A stretch of DNA of 64,000 bases, from NCBI RefSeq assembly GCF_040676775.1, contig NZ_JBFAPP010000010.1, positions 186,001 to 250,000 on the forward strand, read 5' to 3'. Made by a program: the position numbers and the translations under genes. The DNA is from Micromonospora_G sp040676775 (lineage in GTDB: Bacteria > Actinomycetota > Actinomycetes > Mycobacteriales > Micromonosporaceae). Shown piece after piece: positions 8,230 to 17,060 of this stretch. Numbering within the stretch: the first letter of the stretch is position 1; every line of letters starts with the position of its first letter. The notes below the pieces were generated by a model. The model was not told where the DNA came from and did no database searches. It worked only from the letters and a program-made list of their open reading frames with translations.

Positions 8230-9005
8230 GCGAGGACAGCAGCGAACACATCCGGGTCGAACGGGAAGGAGCCGTGGCACGGGTGGTGATCGATCGGGCA
8301 CCCGTCAACGCGATCACCCTCGACGACTACCGCGCGCTCGCCGACGTCTTCGCCGCGATCTCGGGTGCGACGGACGTGCACTGTGTCGTGCTCACCGCCG
8401 CGGGCGGGCGGGCGTTCTGCGCGGGCCTCGACCTGCGTGAGTTCCTCGCGAGCACGCCGGAGCAGGATCCGGCGCGGGCACTGGTGGTCCGCTCCGCGTT
8501 CGAGAGTGTCCGGACCTGTGCGGTGCCCGTCATCGCGGCGATCAACGGGCCGGCGCTCGGCGCCGGAGCCGTACTCGCGTCCGTCTGCGACATCCGGATC
8601 GCCGCGTCGTCCGCCACCATCGGCCTGCCCGAGATCAACGTCGGACGCTGTGGCGGGGGCGCCTACCTCGGCCGACTCATCCCACAGGGCGCACTGCGCC
8701 GCATGTTCTTCACCGGCCAACCGATCAGCGCCCAGGAGGCGTACCGGATCGGGCTCGTCGACGAGGTCGTGGACGCCGCCGAACTGCCGGCCGCCGCCGC
8801 CCGGCTCGCCGCGACGATCGCGGCCAAGAGCCCGGTCGGCCTCCGCTACGGCAAGAGCGCGCTGAACGAAATCGAAGGACTCCCGGTCGAGCGGGGTTAC
8901 CCGGTCGAGCAGGGCTACAGCACCCGGCTCATGGCCACCGACGACGCCCGCGAGGCGGCGCAGGCGGTGCTGGAGAAGCGCGCCCCCGTGTGGCGTGGGC
9001 GATGA
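8226..9005 (+). CDS. Enoyl-CoA hydratase/isomerase family protein (first copy)
   Basis: A 259-aa crotonase-fold protein. The CoA-binding oxyanion regions are AFCAGLDLREF and INGPALGAGAVLA. The catalytic position usually held by Glu has E-I-N in IGLPEINVGRCGGG. The ATG overlaps the amidohydrolase stop. The sequence differs clearly from the next gene, so the pair is not a recent duplication and probably handles two successive intermediates (hydration, isomerisation or ring hydrolysis). Confidence 0.92.
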   Translation: MSEDSSEHIRVEREGAVARVVIDRAPVNAITLDDYRALADVFAAISGATDVHCVVLTAAGGRAFCAGLDLREFLASTPEQDPARALVVRSAFESVRTCAVPVIAAINGPALGAGAVLASVCDIRIAASSATIGLPEINVGRCGGGAYLGRLIPQGALRRMFFTGQPISAQEAYRIGLVDEVVDAAELPAAAARLAATIAAKSPVGLRYGKSALNEIEGLPVERGYPVEQGYSTRLMATDDAREAAQAVLEKRAPVWRGR

Positions 9006-9814
9006 GCGAAGCTCGGGGCAGTGGCTCCCGGGTCGAGCCCGATGCCCCCGCGCGGGTGCGGATCGAGGACCACGGCGCCGTACGCGTCGTCGCGGTCGAC
9101 CGCCCGGCCCGCAGAAACGCCCTCGACCTCGCGACGAAGACCGCCCTGATCTCGGCGCTGCGCGCCGCCGAGGCCGACGGGACGGTGGGGGCGGTCGTCC
9201 TCACCGGGTCGGACCGCTACTTCGTCGCCGGTACGGACATCGAGGAGCTGGCGCGGCTCACCCCCGCCGACCACCTGCGACTGCGTACGGGCGAGGTCTT
9301 CGACGTCGTCGAACGGCTCAGCAAACCGACCATCGCCGCAGTCGAGGGCTTCGCGCTCGGCGGAGGATGTGAACTCGCGATCGCCTGCGACCTCGTGGTC
9401 GCGGGCGAGTCGGCGCGGTTCGGTCAACCCGAGATCCGGGTCGGTCTCGTGCCGGGTGCGGGAGGACTCAGCCGACTCGTACGCGCCGCCGGTCGACACC
9501 GTGCGCTGCGATTCGTGCTCACCGGCGACCAGATCGGGGCATCCGAGGCCGGTGAGCTCGGGATCGTGAGCGAGGTCGTGCCGGACGGCACCGCCCGTAC
9601 CCACGCCATCGAACTGGCCGAGCGGCTGCTGGCCTTCTCCCCGCTGTCGGTCACGCTCATCCGCCAGATCGCCCGCGCAGCCGAGAACGAGCCGCTCACG
9701 GGCGCGATCGAATTGGAGCGACGGTCGTTCCAGACGATGTTCGGTACGCGGGACCACGACGAAGGACTCCGGGCCTTCCTGGAGCACCGCGACCCGCAGT
9801 TCACCGGAGAGTGA
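9002..9814 (+). CDS. Enoyl-CoA hydratase/isomerase family protein (second copy)
   Basis: A 270-aa crotonase-fold enzyme. Oxyanion motifs are YFVAGTDIEEL and VEGFALGGGCELAIACD. The conserved acidic region is FGQPEIRVGLVPGAGGLSRLVRAAG, the standard pattern of true enoyl-CoA hydratases. I use the ATG at 9002, which overlaps the previous stop. An in-frame ATG at 8990 would overlap further. Likely the hydratase step before the dehydrogenase that follows. Confidence 0.93.
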   Translation: MSEARGSGSRVEPDAPARVRIEDHGAVRVVAVDRPARRNALDLATKTALISALRAAEADGTVGAVVLTGSDRYFVAGTDIEELARLTPADHLRLRTGEVFDVVERLSKPTIAAVEGFALGGGCELAIACDLVVAGESARFGQPEIRVGLVPGAGGLSRLVRAAGRHRALRFVLTGDQIGASEAGELGIVSEVVPDGTARTHAIELAERLLAFSPLSVTLIRQIARAAENEPLTGAIELERRSFQTMFGTRDHDEGLRAFLEHRDPQFTGE

Positions 9815-9819
9815 GCCCG

Positions 9820-11358
9820 ATGACCGTGCAAGCGACACCACCCCGGGTACGCGTCATCGGCGCCGGCGCGATGGGCGCGGGAATCGCGCAGCTACTCGCG
9901 ACCAGCGGTGTCGACGTGCAGTTGGCCGACGTCGACGCGGGCGCCCTCGACCGGGGCGCCGAGCGGATCGCCACGCAACTGGACCGGGAGGTCACGCGGG
10001 GACGGCTCGACCGGGCGGCGGCCGTCTCGGCCCTGACCCGTATCGCCCCGATCGCGAGCCCGACGAGTGCCGAGCCGTGCGACGTCGTCATCGAAGCCGT
10101 CGTGGAGGACCTCAAGATCAAGCAGGACCTGTTCCGTGGGCTGGAGGCCGTCGTCGGGCCACGTACGGTGCTCGCCACAAACACGAGTTCGCTCTCGGTC
10201 ACCGCGATCGCGTCCGTGCTCGACCGGCCGGAGCGCGCGGTGGGCCTGCACTTCTTCAACCCGGTGCCACGGATGCGCCTGGTCGAGATCGTCCCGGGCG
10301 TCCGTACCGCGCCGTCCGTCGTCGACCTCGCCGAGGAACTCGTCCGGCGCACAGGGCACGTCCCCGTACGGACGGCCGACACGCCCGGCTTCCTCGTCAA
10401 TCACGCCGGACGGGGACTCGTCACCGAGGCGCTCCAGATCCTGGACGAGCAGATCGCGGGGCCGGTCGAGATCGACGCGATCGCGCGCGACGTACTCGGT
10501 CTCCGGATGGGGCCGTTCGAGCTTCTCGACCTCACCGGTCTTGACGTCTCGGTCCCGGTACTCGAGTCGATCTGGGCGGGCTTCTACGCGGAGCCGCGAC
10601 TACGACCCTCGGCCTCCCTACGCGGCCGACTCCTCGGTGGGCTCCTCGGCCGCAAGACCGGGGAAGGCTTCTACCGCTACGAAGACGGCAAGAAGATCGT
10701 CCCCGCATCCGCGACGGTCGGAGCGGTCCCGCTCGACCGCCCCATCTGGACCGACGACTCGGATCTCGCCGCTCTGCTCGACGCGTCCGGCGTGGAACGC
10801 GACCGGGGCGGTGAGCCCGGTGACCGTGCCGTCGTCCTCGTCAGCTCCGACGGCGCAAGTGTGATCACCGAGGCGAACCGACGAGGGCTTCCCGTCCGGC
10901 GGGCGTGTGGGGTGGAGTCGATCGGCGACCGTACGACCCGCCTGGTACTCGCGGTGCACCCGGGACTCGATCCGGAGGTAGGCCGCGTTGCGCGCGCCGC
11001 TCTCGAACGTACCGGCCGCGCGGTGTCCGTCGTCCGCGACGGGCCGGCGGGCGTCGCCCAGCGCCTGCTCGCCTCCGTCGTCAACGTCGCCGCGGGAATC
11101 GCGCAGGCACGGCTCGCGACTCCGGACGACATCGACACCGCCGTACGCCTCGCGCTCGGTTACCCGACCGGACCGCTGGCCTGGGGTGATCGTGTCGGTG
11201 CCGACCGGATCCTGGCGGTGCTCGGCGGACTGCTCGAGCAGACGGGTGACCCTCGGTACCGACCGAGCAGCTGGATCGTCGAACGTGTCGCGCTCGGCCT
11301 CGCACTCGTCGACTCCGGGACGACGCCGGAGGATATCGTCACACCGAGCGAGGAGTGA
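9820..11358 (+). CDS. 3-hydroxyacyl-CoA dehydrogenase, two-domain C-terminus (PaaH-like)
   Basis: A 512-aa NAD-dependent enzyme. The Rossmann motif is VIGAGAMGAGIAQLLA and the conserved HFFNPVPRMRLVEIV follows. There are two successive 3HCDH C-terminal domains (about 185-285 and 405-500). This long form is the PaaH/PaaC type of phenylacetate-like pathways rather than the 280-aa fatty-acid type. ATG at 9820 has GGAG at nine-base spacing. A GTG at 9811 that overlaps the previous stop is the alternative start. It would oxidise the hydratase product before thiolase cleavage. Confidence 0.93.
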   Translation: MTVQATPPRVRVIGAGAMGAGIAQLLATSGVDVQLADVDAGALDRGAERIATQLDREVTRGRLDRAAAVSALTRIAPIASPTSAEPCDVVIEAVVEDLKIKQDLFRGLEAVVGPRTVLATNTSSLSVTAIASVLDRPERAVGLHFFNPVPRMRLVEIVPGVRTAPSVVDLAEELVRRTGHVPVRTADTPGFLVNHAGRGLVTEALQILDEQIAGPVEIDAIARDVLGLRMGPFELLDLTGLDVSVPVLESIWAGFYAEPRLRPSASLRGRLLGGLLGRKTGEGFYRYEDGKKIVPASATVGAVPLDRPIWTDDSDLAALLDASGVERDRGGEPGDRAVVLVSSDGASVITEANRRGLPVRRACGVESIGDRTTRLVLAVHPGLDPEVGRVARAALERTGRAVSVVRDGPAGVAQRLLASVVNVAAGIAQARLATPDDIDTAVRLALGYPTGPLAWGDRVGADRILAVLGGLLEQTGDPRYRPSSWIVERVALGLALVDSGTTPEDIVTPSEE

Positions 11359-11360
11359 GC

Positions 11361-11978
11361 GTGGAAATCGACTGCGCGGGGCTGGACGCCGGGGAGCGCT
11401 ACAAGCTGATGACCGGCATCGTCGTGCCACGTCCGATCGCCTGGATCACCTCGCGTTCGCGATCGGGCGTGCTCAATCTCGCGCCGTTCAGCCAGTTCAC
11501 CATCGTCTCCTATACACCGCTCATGGTCGGCATCTCGATCGGGCACCGTGAGGGCCTGCCGAAGGACACCCGGCGCAACGTCGAGGAGACCGGTGAGTTC
11601 GTGGTCAACGTCCCGACCTTCGCCATGATGCAGCTCGTCCATCACTCGTCGGCCGACTACGGCCCGGAGGACAGCGAGGTGGACCTCCTGGGCGTGGAAC
11701 TCGTACCCTCGATCGCGGTCGGCGTACCAGGGGTGGCGCAAGTGCCGATCCGGATGGAATGCCGCTGGCATTCGACCACTCCCTTCGGCACCGGTGGGTC
11801 GGGCTTCGTCGCGGGCGAGGTCGTCCACGTCCACGTCGCCGACGACGCGATCGACGGTGTCAAGGTCGACACTCGTACCATCGACCCGCTCATGCGCCTC
11901 GGCGGTCCGAGTTACGCGCGCATCGCGGATGCCACCACCCTGCCGCCGGCCGGTCGGGTCGGTTTGCCTTGGCGATGA
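11361..11978 (+). CDS. Flavin reductase-like domain protein (DIM6/NTAB family)
   Basis: A 205-aa FMN-binding split-barrel protein. The N-terminal GIVVPRPIAWITSRSRSGVLNLAPFSQFTIVSYTPLMVGIS is the flavin-site signature of this family, and TRRNVEETGEFVVNVP follows. The GTG at 11361 has AGGAG five bases upstream. A GTG at 11355, overlapping the dehydrogenase stop, would add two residues. As the last gene of the catabolic operon it may supply reduced flavin to an oxygenase encoded elsewhere, or reduce a substrate directly. No oxygenase is present in this cluster. Confidence 0.9.
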   Translation: MEIDCAGLDAGERYKLMTGIVVPRPIAWITSRSRSGVLNLAPFSQFTIVSYTPLMVGISIGHREGLPKDTRRNVEETGEFVVNVPTFAMMQLVHHSSADYGPEDSEVDLLGVELVPSIAVGVPGVAQVPIRMECRWHSTTPFGTGGSGFVAGEVVHVHVADDAIDGVKVDTRTIDPLMRLGGPSYARIADATTLPPAGRVGLPWR

Positions 11979-12054
11979 CATCCGCTCGCCGGCCGTGTCA
12001 TCCCCGACGCAGACGGCACCAAGGCGCGGTTAGCTGACAGGCGTACGGGCGGGC

Positions 12055-13320
12055 TCAGCGGACGAAGGCCACGTCGGGGTGGGCCGGCGAGGGGTGGTCG
12101 AGCAGCGGCTGGGGGCGTTGCCGCAGGTGGGCGTCGAAGAACGCCGGCACGTACGTCCGCAGCGACGCGGTGATCCGGGCCGGGTCGACCGTGCCGATGC
12201 TGCTGGTGACCAGGCCGGCCGGCAGATCGAAGGCCGCGTCGAGTTGGGGCAGCAGCACCGGGTAGTCGGTGAAGGTGAAGTGCTCGCCCTGGGCGACATA
12301 CAGGTCGCGTTGCCAGCCGGTGGAGTTCGCCCAGAACGACGCCCAGTCCGACGCGCCGAGGTGGTTGTGCGGTTGGCCGGAGCTGAGCCCGGCGCCCATC
12401 AGCATGAACGGCCGGTCCAGTCCGCGCCGGGTCACCTCGCCGAAGTCGTTGGCGGAGAAGCTGTAGGCCATGCTGCCGTCCATGTCGATCCCCGCGTCGA
12501 TCCGGCGGTCGACCAGCATCGCCTCGGCCGCGGTGAAGCCACCGGCGGAGTGACCGAACATGCCCACCCGGGACAGGTCGAGCGACCGGGTCAGCCCGGA
12601 TGGCAGGCGGCGGGCGTCCGCGTCGGGGTTGCGGCCGGCGTCGAGATCGGCGAGCCGGTCGAGCACGAACCGGGTGTCCTGGACCCGGGTACGCAGCAGC
12701 ACGTGGTTGAGGGCGGTCGGGTCGCCTTCGGGAAGCTGCTGCACCTCGACCCGGCCGCCGGGGAACTCGACCTCGGGTGTCTCGTAGGTGTGGTCGATGG
12801 TGACGACCACGTACCCGCGGCTGGCCAACTCCTCGACCAGCACGGTGCCCAACGCGCGGTGTACGCCCCCGCCCGGGGAGTACAGGACGACCGGGTGCCC
12901 GCCCGGTCGGTGCAGGACCGGGGCGCCGGATCGGCCATGGGTGCTGATCGTGGCCCAGTCGACCTGACCGGCGGGGAGGCCGAGTTGGGCGTCGTTGCGT
13001 TGCGCCAACAGGGAAGCGATGGCCGGGCGTAGGTAGGGCGCGAGTGGCCGGTCGCCGGAACGGGCGGCGGGGTACCAGAGGCTGACCATCAGCTCCCGCA
13101 GTCGACCGTCGACCCACGGGTCGGCGCGGTGCCGGTCCACCAGGTGCAGTTCGGTGGTGCCGACCGCGTACGGGCCGGTGGGCGCCGGCAGACTCATCCG
13201 CAGCGGGGCAGTCGGTCCGGGGGGTGTGGCGAAAACGGCCGGCGTCGGTCCGGCGACGGCCGACATCGCCACGGCTACCGCGAGTCCGCGCAGCAGCCCG
13301 CGTCGGGTGTGGATTCTCAT
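12055..13320 (-). CDS. Secreted alpha/beta hydrolase, PAF-acetylhydrolase/lipase-like
   Basis: A 421-aa exported esterase. The start MRIHTRRGLLRGLAVAVAMS gives a twin-arginine or Sec signal ending near AVFA. The mature part has the PAF-AH II/dienelactone pattern: LMVSLWYPA, VVLYSPGGG (oxyanion), DHTYETPEV, nucleophile Ser in GMFGHSAGGFTAAEAM, Asp in GIDMDGS and the late His in GEHFTFTDYPVL. An ATG 36 bp upstream would put 12 odd residues before the signal. It converges with the catabolic operon (77 bp between stops) and has no obvious functional link to it. Confidence 0.88.
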   Translation of the reverse strand: MRIHTRRGLLRGLAVAVAMSAVAGPTPAVFATPPGPTAPLRMSLPAPTGPYAVGTTELHLVDRHRADPWVDGRLRELMVSLWYPAARSGDRPLAPYLRPAIASLLAQRNDAQLGLPAGQVDWATISTHGRSGAPVLHRPGGHPVVLYSPGGGVHRALGTVLVEELASRGYVVVTIDHTYETPEVEFPGGRVEVQQLPEGDPTALNHVLLRTRVQDTRFVLDRLADLDAGRNPDADARRLPSGLTRSLDLSRVGMFGHSAGGFTAAEAMLVDRRIDAGIDMDGSMAYSFSANDFGEVTRRGLDRPFMLMGAGLSSGQPHNHLGASDWASFWANSTGWQRDLYVAQGEHFTFTDYPVLLPQLDAAFDLPAGLVTSSIGTVDPARITASLRTYVPAFFDAHLRQRPQPLLDHPSPAHPDVAFVR

Positions 13321-13531
13321 GTCCCGCAGCCTGCCGGCGAGTACGGGAGCTGGCATCTGCCGAAAGACTCGGGGCCGTACCGACGAAGGTAGGGGGAGAC
13401 GGGTCCGGACCCGTCGCGATGGACGGGTACGGACTCCGGTCGGGGTGCGTTTGCCCCTAGCCGCCGATCATGCGGCGCAGGACGTACTGCAGGACGCCTT
13501 CACCGTGCGCGGAAAGCGTCTCGGCGGGTCG

Positions 13532-14401
13532 TTACGCTGGTTCGACGGGGAGCCAGAGTTCACAGGTCGCGGTGCTGAAATCATCCGTGGACCTGAGCGC
13601 CGCGACGATCTCCGGACCTGGCCGCAGCCGCCACGGGTTGGAGGGGAACCACTCGGTCGCGGCCGTGGCCCACGTCTTCTGCAGGGTCTGCGGATGCGGC
13701 CCTGCGATCCGGAAGATCAGCCACCTGCCGGCTGGGACCTCGATGATGTCGAGGCCGTCGGGGACAGACGTATCCGGGGACACGGCGACGCCGTGTAGGT
13801 AGGTCAGCTTGCTGCCCTCGGCGCGGTCGAGGTCGAGGTCGTCGCTGACCGCGAGCAGGCCGCTCGGCTCCGTGTTGCCGAGGGCCTTCAAACGCAGGTG
13901 CTCCCCTGTCGGCAGTGCGGCGATGTGCTGCTGGATATGCGGGTTGACGCCTTGGTGGATCAGTGGAACGCGGGCCGCGTGACCCACGAGCCGGAACCCG
14001 GGGTGGTCGACGATGTGGGTGTCCATGCGGTCGCTCCCTTCGACGGTCAGGCGGAACCTGAGGTGTGGTTGTGTACGGAGGGGGCCTCCGTCGCGGCGCA
14101 CGTCTCCAGGGCCCGCGCCGTGGACCGCCCGGAATGCTCGCCCGAAGGCCTCGGCCGAGCCGTATCCGTGCCGGATGGCGATTTTCAGCAGGTCCTGCTC
14201 ACCTCGGACGACGTCGGCGGCGGCGACGGTCATCCGGCGGCGGCGCACGTACTCCGACAGCGGCATGCCGGCCAATGAGGAGAACATCCGGCGGAGGTGG
14301 TATTCGGTCGTGCCGAGCGTCCTGGCCACGTTCTTGACGTTGAAGTCCCCGGTGAGGCTCTCCTCTACGAGGTCGACAAGCCGGTTGAGTATCGAGATCA
14401 T
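13532..14401 (-). CDS. AraC-family regulator with GyrI-like effector-binding domain
   Basis: A 289-aa one-component regulator. Residues 1-105 hold the two AraC helix-turn-helix units (ARTLGTTEYHLRRMFSSL and IAIRHGYGSAEAFGRAFRAVHG). From about residue 125 is a GyrI/BmrR-like domain (DHPGFRLVGHAARVPL onward) that binds bulky or cationic ligands in relatives such as Rob and SoxS-linked proteins. DNA-binding first, effector domain second is the Rob-like order. The target gene is unknown; the divergent PhyH gene 300 bp away is the nearest candidate. Confidence 0.9.
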   Translation of the reverse strand: MISILNRLVDLVEESLTGDFNVKNVARTLGTTEYHLRRMFSSLAGMPLSEYVRRRRMTVAAADVVRGEQDLLKIAIRHGYGSAEAFGRAFRAVHGAGPGDVRRDGGPLRTQPHLRFRLTVEGSDRMDTHIVDHPGFRLVGHAARVPLIHQGVNPHIQQHIAALPTGEHLRLKALGNTEPSGLLAVSDDLDLDRAEGSKLTYLHGVAVSPDTSVPDGLDIIEVPAGRWLIFRIAGPHPQTLQKTWATAATEWFPSNPWRLRPGPEIVAALRSTDDFSTATCELWLPVEPA

Positions 14402-14701
14402 GAAGCCTCCTTCTGACGTCGACCTTGGCCGAAGGCGTACCGGTCACGCCCGACCGTCGTGGCCCGATCCATCATGTGCTGGCGTCGAGGCGGCCGAGTT
14501 CCCGGATGTGGTCGGCGTTCTCGGTGGCGAGGACGGGACGGGGGCGCGGAATGTCCGCCCGTCGCCTGCAACGTGGTGCTGTGGGCACCTGGCGGTCGCC
14601 TCCAATCTCCGTCGGGACATAAAAAGGCTCGGTGAACACCCGACAGAAGCGGCGCGGAAAGTGTCGGGTGGTCGGAACCGGTTTCGCCGCAGGATGGTGG
14701 C

Positions 14702-15517
14702 ATGGATGACACGACCTTGGTATCCCGCTTCCTTCGCGACGGCTTCGTGAGGTTGGAGGGCGCCGTGGCGCCGCGCGTGGCCGCGGACTGCGCGCGGCTG
14801 CTGTGGCGGGAGACGGGCTGCGACCCGGATGATCCAGCGACGTGGACGCAGCCCGTGCACTGGGTGGCCGGGATGGCACAGGGTCCGTTCGCCGCCGCAC
14901 CCAACTCTCCGTTCCTGCACCACGCGTACGACCTGCTCGTCGGCGCGGGGCGCTGGGAGCCGCGCTACTCACTGGGCACGTTCCCGCTGCGCTTTCCGCA
15001 CGAGGACGAGCCGGACGACGCGGGCTGGCACATCGAAGGAAGCTATCTGCCGGAGGGCGAGAGCTGGTACTTCACAAACCTGCGCTCCCAGGGCCGGGCG
15101 CTACTGATGCTGTTCCTGTTCAGCGAGGTCGGTGAGGAGGACGCCCCGACCCGGATCCGGGTCGGCTCACACCTCGACGTGCCGAAGGTGCTGGAGAAGT
15201 ACGGTGAGGACGGAGCGAGCGGGCTGACCCTCGCGGCCGATCTGGTGGCCGCGTCCAGCCACCGGCCAACCGCCCTCGCCACCGGGCACCCAGGTGATGT
15301 CTTCCTGTGCCATCCATTCCTGGTGCACGCGGCGCAACCGCACCATGGGGTGCGGCCGCGCTTCATGGCCCAACCGCCGCTGATGCCGGCCGCGCCGTAC
15401 GAACTGGAGCGGGCCGACGGCGCGTACTCACCCGTGGAGATCGCGATCCGTCGAGGCCTGGGACAGGACACCCGGGTCGCAGCGGAACAAGGAAAACCGG
15501 ATGCCTTCGATGAATGA
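14702..15517 (+). CDS. Phytanoyl-CoA dioxygenase (PhyH) family protein
   Basis: A 271-aa Fe(II)/2-oxoglutarate oxygenase-fold protein. FLRDGFVRLEGAV is the usual N-terminus. The metal triad is probably His in AGWHIEGSY, the nearby acid (here H-x-E rather than H-x-D) and the late His in HPFLVHAAQPHHG, followed by the Arg in VRPRFMAQPP that holds 2-oxoglutarate. H-x-E is acceptable in this superfamily but lowers certainty about activity. The upstream 300 bp shows no other gene. Confidence 0.85.
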   Translation: MDDTTLVSRFLRDGFVRLEGAVAPRVAADCARLLWRETGCDPDDPATWTQPVHWVAGMAQGPFAAAPNSPFLHHAYDLLVGAGRWEPRYSLGTFPLRFPHEDEPDDAGWHIEGSYLPEGESWYFTNLRSQGRALLMLFLFSEVGEEDAPTRIRVGSHLDVPKVLEKYGEDGASGLTLAADLVAASSHRPTALATGHPGDVFLCHPFLVHAAQPHHGVRPRFMAQPPLMPAAPYELERADGAYSPVEIAIRRGLGQDTRVAAEQGKPDAFDE

Positions 15518-15540
15518 AGGACCTTGGCAGACGAATCCGC

Positions 15541-15690
15541 GACCACCGCTCCCACGCGGCTCCCACCGGGACCCCGAAAACGGACATCCAAGAGCACAAG
15601 CCTGATGGTCAAGTCGCCCTTCAACAGGTCACGGAGGCGCCCTCAGCAGGATCCGGACCTGCGAGACAGGGTTGACGAAACCTGCGCTTG
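15541..15690. repeat. Left copy of 150-bp direct repeat with degenerate tRNA-Arg 3' half
   Basis: Aligns without gaps to 52980-53129 (constant offset 37439 bp), about three-quarters identical by eye, highest at both ends. It begins with the paired heptamer GCTCCCA-CGCG-GCTCCCA (15548-15565). From 15636 to 15682 it resembles the 3' half of the tRNA-Arg gene intact at the right copy, including the T-arm (CAGCAGGATCCGGACCTGCG). This is the expected look of an old attachment-site scar left by integration into the tRNA gene. The rest of the 355-bp gap before the next gene shows nothing else. Confidence 0.7.
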
Positions 15691-15873
15691 CCACGACGAG
15701 TACGTCGAAAGACGTTGAGACGATCTGCGCAGCGATAGACCGATGGCGGACAAGAGCGCTCGGGTTCGCGAACTGGCGCGGTGGCTCGGACGGTGCGGGG
15801 AAGCTGGAGATCCGGCGTACGTTCGCCGTCTGCCCGAGTTGACGGCAGTACGCAGATCGGATGCCGGGCCGAG

Positions 15874-16671
15874 TCACGGTGTCTTGTGCGCGATGGCGAG
15901 CCGGGTCCGGTACTGCTTGGTGATTGCTCCGCTGTAGACGTCGTCGATCAGGTGAGTGATGCACGCGAACAGGCCGCTGCGTGCCTGCGGTGCCATGGCT
16001 CGATTGCCGGAGTAGGTCATGAGCAGGTTCAGATACTCGAGGGCCGTGTAGGTCTGTTGCCACTCGTAGCGCCGGAATTCGACCGGCCCGAATCGTGCCG
16101 ATCGATCGAACTCTGCCGCCTCCTCGGGGGTCTCGTCATCGGTCGTCAGACGCATGCCGGGCGGTGTTGTGGGGTCGAAACGTTCGTAGCACCGTTGTGC
16201 ATCGGCGAAAAAGTCGTTCGTCCCGCCGGCGATGTGGTGAGTCGAGACGATGCCGAGAGATCCGCCGGGCCGCAGCAGGTCAGCGGCTTTGATCATGCGC
16301 ACGTCCGGGTCAAGCCAGTGGAACGCGGTCGCGGAGAGAACCGCGTCGAAGGTCCCGTCCGAGGGCTGCCAGTCCTCGAAGGCCGCCGTGACGACGGTGA
16401 CATTCGGGAATTGTGCGAGGTTGCGTCGGGCGATGGTGGCCATGTCGGGACTGAGATCCATCGCGACGACATGGCATCCCAGTTGTGCCAGGGGCAGGGT
16501 CGCTTGGCCGGTGCCGCATCCGATCTCCAGCACCCGAGCGTGTGGACCGAGGTCTGCGAGTGTGGCGAGTTCGCTGAACAGCTGGGGTGGATAGGTCGGA
16601 CGGCATCGGTCGTAGAGTTCGGCGTCCTGGCCGAATGTGGTGCGCAGTACTTCTCGGTTCGTGTCGGTCAT
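15874..16671 (-). CDS. Class I SAM-dependent methyltransferase
   Basis: A 265-aa Rossmann methyltransferase. Motif I is VLEIGCGTGQATLPLA, the acidic end of strand 2 is VVAMDLSPDM, and motif IV is FDAVLSATAFHWLDPD. FGQDAELYDRCRPTYPPQLF is a common start of the Methyltransf_11/25 group. The C-terminal 90 residues are a helical cap typical of small-molecule methyltransferases. The substrate is unknown and no biosynthetic partners are adjacent. It starts the 37-kb region inside the tRNA-Arg-type repeats. Confidence 0.9.
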   Translation of the reverse strand: MTDTNREVLRTTFGQDAELYDRCRPTYPPQLFSELATLADLGPHARVLEIGCGTGQATLPLAQLGCHVVAMDLSPDMATIARRNLAQFPNVTVVTAAFEDWQPSDGTFDAVLSATAFHWLDPDVRMIKAADLLRPGGSLGIVSTHHIAGGTNDFFADAQRCYERFDPTTPPGMRLTTDDETPEEAAEFDRSARFGPVEFRRYEWQQTYTALEYLNLLMTYSGNRAMAPQARSGLFACITHLIDDVYSGAITKQYRTRLAIAHKTP

Positions 16672-16688
16672 AGTGGCTCATTATCCCT

Positions 16689-16985
16689 TCAAGTCGCGCG
16701 GGCCGGGCTGATGGAGCAGGCCAGGCAGGAGCGGGCGTATCCCGGCGCCCGGACGTGCTCAGGTGGTCTATGCGGGAATCGCCGGATTCCGTCGAGCACC
16801 GTCGTGCAGTTGACGGGTTCGGGAGAGTGTCGCAACGGCAGGGCGTTGGCGGGGCCGTCGCTGGCCCGGCGGAAGAGTTCCTGATCGGGGATGGGGTCCT
16901 CGGGCACGCGCGGCATTTTCCCAGCGGGCGGCACGGCGAGGCTGGTCCCCTCCGCGGCAACCGTCGCCCCTTCGGGCGTCGACAT
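16689..16985 (-). CDS. Possible small hypothetical protein
   Basis: A 98-aa open frame starting MSTPEGATVAAEGTSLAVPP on the same strand as the methyltransferase and SGNH hydrolase. It fills part of the 389-bp gap between them. I see no domain, membrane segment or good ribosome site. The Pro/Arg-rich composition could be a by-product of high GC. Confidence 0.25.
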   Translation of the reverse strand: MSTPEGATVAAEGTSLAVPPAGKMPRVPEDPIPDQELFRRASDGPANALPLRHSPEPVNCTTVLDGIRRFPHRPPEHVRAPGYARSCLACSISPARAT

Positions 16986-17060
16986 CGGCTGACACAGCAC
17001 CGCCGCCCCGACCAAACCGGTCCGGGCGGCGGCTGTGGCTGTGGCTGTGATGTGCGACGG

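Noticed and set aside
14402..14701. Open frames in the AraC-PhyH gap
   Set aside because: All are Arg/Pro/Ser-rich with no start signals; treated as a divergent promoter region.
15636..15682. Second tRNA-Arg gene
   Set aside because: Only the 3' half is tRNA-like and it carries stem-breaking changes; there is no anticodon arm or 5' acceptor strand.
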